20,033 nt of DNA, taken from NCBI GenBank assembly GCA_045636245.1, contig JAZTXA010000029.1:1-20033 (forward strand), in the 5' to 3' direction. How positions within the stretch are numbered: the stretch's first letter is position 1; each line of letters starts with the position of its first letter. This DNA comes from RGIG7213 sp045636245 (GTDB taxonomy: Bacteria; Bacillota; Clostridia; Oscillospirales; CAG-272). Shown here in pieces: positions 16,501 through 20,033 of the stretch. The notes beneath the pieces were generated by a model. It made no database searches, had not been told where the DNA came from, and worked only from the letters and a program-made list of their open reading frames with translations. The position numbers were made by a program, and so were the translations under genes.

Positions 16501-17290
16501 TTTCCGTTACAATTTTGAACTCCTGCGATGCTCCGCCTGAAAATGTGTTCATCTGAATGTTTGTTCCGGATGCTGTTGCACCGTTCTTTACAGTAAGAAC
16601 GCATTTAATACCGCACTTTGCACGCAGTGTGTATGTATTATTTGTATTTTTATAGATATACCATATCTGTGAATTGGAGTTGTTTGCATCTGCAAGCTCA
16701 ACATTTGTGCCCGATGCAGTAGCACCGCCCTTGACTGTGAGCAGTTTTCCTGTTGCGATATTTGTTATTTTATAACCGCCGTCGCTTTGACGCACAAGAT
16801 TCCAATATTGATCGGATTCAAGAATTGTCGTATTGGTCTGAACATTGGTGTTGTAGTATCCTACATTAAGTCCCGTAGATGCCATCATGATTCTTACATT
16901 TACATTGTCACCGAGATTTTCGACGGGGGCGGTCACGCGCATTTCATTGACACCGGTGCCTACAAAGTGGGTCATTCCCTTCTCGTTATCGGTTCCGAAT
17001 GAGGATTTTAAATCACTGTTTTTACTGAGATAATGGCTGACACTGAATATAGGGCTTGCTTGACGACCTTCTTTAATGCCGTATGCAAGAAAATGATCGT
17101 AAAGACCTGCCGCATCAGTTCCGTACAATTTCTTTACATCAGGATGCTTATTTGCATAATAAGTCGCATTAAACACGATTGGTTTAACATCTGCGGGAAT
17201 ATTAACTGCCGCGCGTGTTGGGAAAGGGAAAAAGGTAAGTGTTATGGCAAGTAAAAGACATAACGATATCGCCCTGTATTTTTTCTTCAT
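13559..17290 (-). CDS. Large secreted multidomain protein: lectin units, lamin-tail-like domain and C-terminal endonuclease/exonuclease/phosphatase domain
   Basis: The 1243-residue product starts with a signal peptide (MKKKYRAISLCLLLAITLTF, cleavage near TRA-A at 27). Residues 36-118 hold two related repeats (YYANKHPDVKKLYGTD and HYLSKNSDLKSSFGTD) of a kind seen in clostridial secreted proteins. Two ricin-type beta-trefoil regions follow (about 130-265 and 280-410), with repeated GGATASGTN and Q-x-W/F turns. About 417-600 resembles a lamin-tail domain, and about 850-970 looks like the alpha/beta domain that precedes GH20/GH67 catalytic domains. Residues 988-1243 are an endonuclease/exonuclease/phosphatase domain with MTMNIQ, GFQE, SSHFF, GDYN, IDFLF and TDHFP. 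All catalytic positions look intact, so a secreted nuclease, phosphatase or phosphodiesterase is likely; the substrate is unknown. The start at 17290 has AAAGGA upstream; an extension to 17353 would cover the promoter. Confidence 0.85.
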   Translation of the reverse strand: MKKKYRAISLCLLLAITLTFFPFPTRAAVNIPADVKPIVFNATYYANKHPDVKKLYGTDAAGLYDHFLAYGIKEGRQASPIFSVSHYLSKNSDLKSSFGTDNEKGMTHFVGTGVNEMRVTAPVENLGDNVNVRIMMASTGLNVGYYNTNVQTNTTILESDQYWNLVRQSDGGYKITNIATGKLLTVKGGATASGTNVELADANNSNSQIWYIYKNTNNTYTLRAKCGIKCVLTVKNGATASGTNIQMNTFSGGASQEFKIVTESALEAMTPVDIGSNFWGNILAVDSNYNLALSTDNVLIRYPNTGYNQTWRFIRFSDGSYEITNLKNGKSLACDGYPGTPGSNVYVKFSDNTASQRWFIYEVNGNYVLGSKSALSAVMEVAGGATASGTNIQLANFSASSTAQQFKINKIEKTDIEKNLAISEICEAPTNASYEFLETTNISDKPINLNEYSLYRFACTNSSGKYQYTGYQATLGLIAGTGTDTSLSYLAKLNLSSYDKMIAPGEVAVLWFVKYADRNLTVDDFKNYWESQGCDMDGVTVVRVETFSGTSDLYPASGISSSSGVGFLPDNKVGVALSLIKNSALATRLENGKHLKDYVASPDAPLETALAAQLHSVADSTAVYIFADGAKTGKSRNFYSFVDTESYLDTCNEQLEDYMLKYTNVFPMIPYSAQVTGKLSSDGCPSLLGEYINVDSSGNPASIAIGVDSGNLETPTPGKKRFGQFTGFKLVNATTDSSGNVVLTGSFTEDLYRQTGFIVTAVCADTGKLTVKKTAVTSDFTVEGNVYKFTVKIDGLPITDKGIVLNVVPFGVDKETGDRAIGTRRQIRCPLVNVTINGGSIEGLRVTYLADEKNAPINDLTGIKDAVELLADDIEYYTGIEVETGIYDPRASYPQIVVSSEGNGSGGNALVANNKVLGENQFGIVAKTKGEIYIIGDSAMAAEYACQLVSRAIANATGTFELSTLSFDVPETLDTSKHTLAMTDGADYRIMTMNIQDHKFNTALERYDALEEVVRYTSVDVIGFQEYGLEVMNNFTHRLQANGYTVLGNELSKGLQNRAPIAFKTSRFTCVDKGWFALPGDDNNDNPWYATTWVVLKDKQTGEIFAATSSHFFNRGTEEEKLATRILNSEKIVALTKEIQQKYGCEVINFGDYNMRTFNEAYHVMVEDSYLTDSRFHSYRGGFLERIGHAVGSTEAPEGSATRTIDFLFCTENVNTLRTRAVRNMHTGIGTDHFPIYVDIAIN

Positions 17291-17344
17291 AGTATAGATT
17301 TCCTTTCGGGAATTTTGGAATTTATCGCACAATACTCCACCTAT

Positions 17345-17373
17345 AGTATACATTTATTTTTAGGTGTTGTCAA
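17345..17373 (-). promoter_or_regulatory. Sigma-A promoter for the secreted protein gene
   Basis: On the minus strand TTGACA (17373-17368) and TATACT (17350-17345) are 17 bases apart. The start site would be near 17338, about 48 bases before the ATG at 17290. It rules out the longer open frame beginning at 17353. Confidence 0.8.
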
Positions 17374-17421
17374 TATTCATTTGTGAAATTTATATTTAAC
17401 TTTCAAAAAAATAGTCATCTA

Positions 17422-17450
17422 TTGACATTAATCAAAAAAAATGATATAAT
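17422..17450 (+). promoter_or_regulatory. Consensus sigma-A promoter for the UPF0340-lplA pair
   Basis: TTGACA (17422-17427) and TATAAT (17445-17450) are perfect consensus boxes 17 bases apart, with TG one base upstream of the -10. The transcript would start near 17457, just before GGAGG at 17465-17469, giving a leader of about 20 bases. Its -35 lies about 50 bases from that of the divergent promoter. Confidence 0.9.
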
Positions 17451-17477
17451 CCCTGTGTCAAATCGGAGGATGTTGTA

Positions 17478-18023
17478 ATGAATGAATCAATATATGAGCA
17501 AACATATGCAGCGGTTAAAGAGCTTTGCGAAGAAGCAAAACTCGGTAAGGGGAGTATTATAGTCGTGGGTTGCTCCACAAGTGAAGTGACCGGCTCTAAG
17601 ATCGGGACTAATTCAAATCCGGATGTGGCGGCGGAAATATTCAAAGCACTTAACGACTTCACCGAAAGTGAAGGACTCTTCTTGGCTGTTCAATGTTGTG
17701 AACATTTGAACCGTGCCATCATTACGGAACATAAGGCGGCGCCGTTTGCAGAAGCTGTAAATGTCCGCCCTCAGCCCAAGGCGGGCGGTTCTTTGGCAAC
17801 AAAAGCCTATGAAGGCTTCAAGGAGCCTGTAGCACTTGAAGAAATAAAAGCAGATGCGGGACTTGATATAGGCTTTACAATGATTGGAATGCATTTGAAA
17901 AAGGTTGCAGTTCCGCTGCGCCTTGAAAATAATAAGATTGGTGAAGCAACTGTTCTTGCCGCACGCACACGCCCGAAATTTATCGGCGGAGCAAGGGCGG
18001 TATACAACGAAGAAATGTTATAA
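17478..18023 (+). CDS. UPF0340 family protein (TIGR01440, YwlG-type)
   Basis: The 181-residue protein matches the UPF0340 family of Bacillota in length and in motifs: GCSTSEVTGSKIGTNSN, LAVQCCEHLNRAI, VNVRPQPKAGGSLA, and a C-terminal ARTRPKFIGGARAVYN. It is predicted to be a cytoplasmic alpha/beta protein. The conserved CCEH and GGS segments suggest a binding or catalytic pocket, but no biochemical role is established that I can name. The start has GGAGG eight bases upstream and sits behind a perfect sigma-A promoter. It is followed after 26 bases by the lipoate ligase gene, presumably as an operon; whether the two share a pathway is not shown. Confidence 0.92.
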   Translation: MNESIYEQTYAAVKELCEEAKLGKGSIIVVGCSTSEVTGSKIGTNSNPDVAAEIFKALNDFTESEGLFLAVQCCEHLNRAIITEHKAAPFAEAVNVRPQPKAGGSLATKAYEGFKEPVALEEIKADAGLDIGFTMIGMHLKKVAVPLRLENNKIGEATVLAARTRPKFIGGARAVYNEEML

Positions 18024-18049
18024 GATAAGATAAAAAAGGGAGAATAACT

Positions 18050-19036
18050 ATGGTCGAAAAGCTTTTTATATATAACAGCGCGTGCGTTGATCCGTATTAT
18101 AATATTGCAACGGAAAAGCTGCTGCTTGAAAGCGTTTCAGAGGGATGCTGCATTTTGTATCTGTGGCAAAATCAGAACACGGTCGTTATCGGACGAAATC
18201 AAAATGCTTGGGCGGAATGCCGAACTTCACTCTTGGAGGAGGAGGACGGAAAACTCGCCAGACGTCTTTCGGGAGGCGGTGCCGTTTTCCATGATTTGGG
18301 AAATTTAAATTTTACATTTTTGGTTCGTGATGAGGATTTTGATGTTGATAAACAGCTCTCTGTAATACAAGCGGCTTGTGCAAAGCTTGGACTTTCGGCT
18401 GAAAAATCGGGCAGAAATGACCTTCTTGTGGATGGACATAAATTTTCAGGCAATGCCTTTTACCACAGTCAGGGTCACGCATACCATCACGGTACATTGC
18501 TTATAAATGCCGATATGGAAAAGCTTTCGCGTTATCTCACCCCGTCAAAAGCAAAGTTAGAGGCGAAGGGCGTTGCATCCGTCCGTTCCCGTGTGACAAA
18601 TCTTAAAGCACTTGTACCAGAGCTTACTTGTGAAATTATGGCAAAGCATATGGAAAAATCATTTGCGGAGGTTTACGGACATAATGCGGAGCAGATTACA
18701 TTAAGCGAAGACGATATCAAAACGATCAAAGGCTACGCTGAGGAGCTTGGCAGTTGGCAGTGGCTCTACGGTCCGCGCTTGCCGTTTACCTTTGAGTGTG
18801 AGGAAAGATTTTCTTGGGGAAGTATATCACTTCAGCTTCAGGTCGAATCCGGTCATGTAAAAGGTGCACAGGTGTATTCCGATGCGATGGACTGGGAAAT
18901 TGCAGATGAAGTATCAAAAGCACTTATCGGCTGTCGCTTTACATGTTCTGATATGCAAAAAGCTCTTAATGATAGCTTGGAAAGTAAAGAGGTGTGTAAC
19001 GATATTTGTGAGCTTCTTGAAAAACAGAGCATATAA
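18050..19036 (+). CDS. lplA: Lipoate--protein ligase
   Basis: LplA activates lipoate with ATP and attaches it to the lysine of lipoyl domains (glycine cleavage H protein, 2-oxoacid dehydrogenase E2). The 328-residue protein shows the family core: a nucleotide/lipoate pocket with LWQNQNTVVIGRNQNAW, the lipoate-binding loop RRLSGGGAVFHDLGNLNFTF (71-90), and NDLLVDGHKFSGNAF, in which Lys131 corresponds to the invariant catalytic lysine. The HHGTLL strand and a C-terminal accessory domain (about 250-328) are present, so it is of the complete LplA type rather than a bare LipL/LipM transferase. GGGAG lies eight bases before the ATG. No gcvH or dehydrogenase gene is in view. Confidence 0.94.
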   Translation: MVEKLFIYNSACVDPYYNIATEKLLLESVSEGCCILYLWQNQNTVVIGRNQNAWAECRTSLLEEEDGKLARRLSGGGAVFHDLGNLNFTFLVRDEDFDVDKQLSVIQAACAKLGLSAEKSGRNDLLVDGHKFSGNAFYHSQGHAYHHGTLLINADMEKLSRYLTPSKAKLEAKGVASVRSRVTNLKALVPELTCEIMAKHMEKSFAEVYGHNAEQITLSEDDIKTIKGYAEELGSWQWLYGPRLPFTFECEERFSWGSISLQLQVESGHVKGAQVYSDAMDWEIADEVSKALIGCRFTCSDMQKALNDSLESKEVCNDICELLEKQSI

Positions 19037-19122
19037 AAGTAAAGTATGATTTCAAACAAGCGGCTTGCAGAGAGGTATCATCGACTGTCCGATCTGCATA
19101 CCGCCGGTATATTTCAGATAAC

Positions 19123-19155
19123 AAAAAGCGGTTGGTTTAAAACCAACCGCTTTTT
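19123..19155. terminator. Bidirectional terminator between lplA and gapA
   Basis: A perfect 15-pair stem (19123-19137 with 19141-19155) with a TAA loop has AAAAA at its left and TTTTT at its right end, so it can terminate transcription from both sides: lplA on the plus strand and gapA on the minus strand, whose stop is 20 bases away. Confidence 0.93.
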
Positions 19156-19174
19156 AAATTCAATCAATATTCAA

Positions 19175-20033
19175 TTATGCAAGTTCTGCGAAATACTTGA
19201 TTGTTCTTACCATCTGGCTTGTGTAGGAGTTTTCGTTGTCATACCATGCAACAACCTGAACCTGGTAAGTGTCATCGTCGATCTTTGCAACCATTGTCTG
19301 TGTTGCATCGAAGATAGAACCGTATGTGGAACCGATGATATCGGAAGAAACGATTTCATCTGTGTTGTAACCGAAGGAAGCGGATGCCTTAGCAGCCATA
19401 GCAGCGTTGATGCCTTCCTTTGTTACGTCCTTACCCTTAACAACTGCAACGAGAATTGTTGTAGAACCTGTGGGTGTGGGAACTCTCTGTGCAGAACCGA
19501 TAAGCTTGCCGTTGAGTTCGGGGATAACAAGACCGATAGCCTTTGCAGCGCCTGTGGAGTTGGGAACGATGTTAGCAGCGCCTGCTCTTGCGCGGCGGAG
19601 GTCACCCTTTCTGTGAGGACCGTCAAGAATCATCTGGTCGCCTGTGTAAGCGTGGATAGTTGACATGATACCGCTCTGAATAGGAGCATAGTCGTTAAGA
19701 GCCTTAGCCATAGGAGCCAAGCAGTTTGTTGTGCAGGATGCAGCAGAAATGATTGTGTCATCCTTTGTAAGTGTATCTTCGTTTACGCTGAATACGATTG
19801 TGGGAAGGTCGTTACCTGCGGGAGCAGAGATAACAACTTTCTTAGCACCTGCATCGATGTGAGCCTGTGCCTTAGCCTTGGATGTGTAGAAACCTGTGCA
19901 CTCGAGAACAACGTCTACATCGAGTTCACCCCAAGGAAGATTTGCAGCGTCCTTTTCAGCGTAGATCTTAATTGTCTTGCCGTTTACTGTGATTGTACCC
20001 TCTTCATCGCTAGCGGAAACTGTGTCACCGAGA
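19175..20033 (-). CDS. gapA: Glyceraldehyde-3-phosphate dehydrogenase, type I (N-terminus beyond the right edge)
   Basis: This glycolytic enzyme oxidises glyceraldehyde-3-phosphate with NAD+ and phosphate to 1,3-bisphosphoglycerate. The window contains its last 285 codons; about 50 N-terminal residues with the Rossmann GxGxxG are missing. The frame stays open from 20032 to the stop at 19175. It shows LECTGFYTS, VVISAPAGND, the catalytic SAASCTTNCLAP with the active-site cysteine, HAYTGDQMILDGPHR, RRARAGAANIVPNSTGAAKA, the RVPTPTGS loop and the C-terminal WYDNENSYTSQMVR. The internal methionine at 19720 is not the start, because conserved catalytic sequence lies upstream of it. It is convergent with lplA and ends at the shared terminator. 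Its even, optimised codon choice suits a highly expressed gene. Confidence 0.97.
   Translation of the reverse strand, partial: LGDTVSASDEEGTITVNGKTIKIYAEKDAANLPWGELDVDVVLECTGFYTSKAKAQAHIDAGAKKVVISAPAGNDLPTIVFSVNEDTLTKDDTIISAASCTTNCLAPMAKALNDYAPIQSGIMSTIHAYTGDQMILDGPHRKGDLRRARAGAANIVPNSTGAAKAIGLVIPELNGKLIGSAQRVPTPTGSTTILVAVVKGKDVTKEGINAAMAAKASASFGYNTDEIVSSDIIGSTYGSIFDATQTMVAKIDDDTYQVQVVAWYDNENSYTSQMVRTIKYFAELA

Noticed and set aside
16080..16750. Recurring similar segments that could suggest a CRISPR-like or tandem DNA array
   Set aside because: They encode repeated GGATASGTN turns of ricin-type beta-trefoil units; spacing and DNA identity are those of protein repeats, not CRISPR.
19046..19663. 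205-codon Cys-rich open frame on the plus strand
   Set aside because: It runs across the lplA/gapA terminator and then antisense to the strongly conserved gapA gene; the Cys richness comes from complementing GCA codons.

Overview
The window looks like a chromosomal segment from a low-to-mid GC Gram-positive bacterium of the class Clostridia, probably gut-associated (Bacillota). The signs are a T-box leader in front of pheST, consensus sigma-A promoters, AAGGAGG-like ribosome binding sites, clostridial versions of RecG, MscS, UPF0340 and lipoate ligase, and large secreted multidomain proteins. No phage, transposase, CRISPR array, tRNA or rRNA is visible. Taxonomy below class level is inference.

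Region 1 (1-7503, minus strand) is a compact run of eight genes read right to left: a ten-TM metal-exporter-type permease with a His/Cys-rich loop, a DUF5685 protein, a J-domain protein ending in a cysteine string, a small ECF-S-like membrane protein, recG, an MscS channel, a secreted phosphodiester glycosidase and the first 63 codons of a family 2 glycosyltransferase that leaves the window. Gaps are 1 to 30 bases, and one extended -10 promoter lies before the first gene.

Region 2 (7583-11390, plus strand) is the phenylalanyl-tRNA synthetase operon. A promoter, a T-box leader with its terminator, pheS, pheT and a strong terminator follow in order. Charging of tRNA-Phe should control transcription into pheS.

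Region 3 (11391-11752) is a convergent intergenic stretch packed with inverted repeats, including a nested fold-back element of about 125 bp, and has no convincing gene. Region 4 (11711-17373, minus strand) carries a sigma-70-type factor with an unusually long C-terminal part, and upstream of it a 1243-residue secreted protein (paired N-terminal repeats, two ricin-type lectin units, a lamin-tail-like domain and a nuclease/phosphatase domain). Each has its own promoter and terminator.

Region 5 (17422-20033) starts with a textbook sigma-A promoter divergent from the secreted protein. It drives a UPF0340 (YwlG-type) gene and a lipoate-protein ligase. A bidirectional terminator separates these from a convergent gapA, cut by the right edge.

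Most of the window is ordinary housekeeping. The part most worth pursuing is the adjacent pair at 5087-6548. The DUF5685 protein has two aspartate motifs laid out like those of squalene/phytoene synthases, and its neighbour has the architecture of a eukaryotic cysteine-string protein (J domain plus a terminal Cys cluster). The idea that the two work together is inference.
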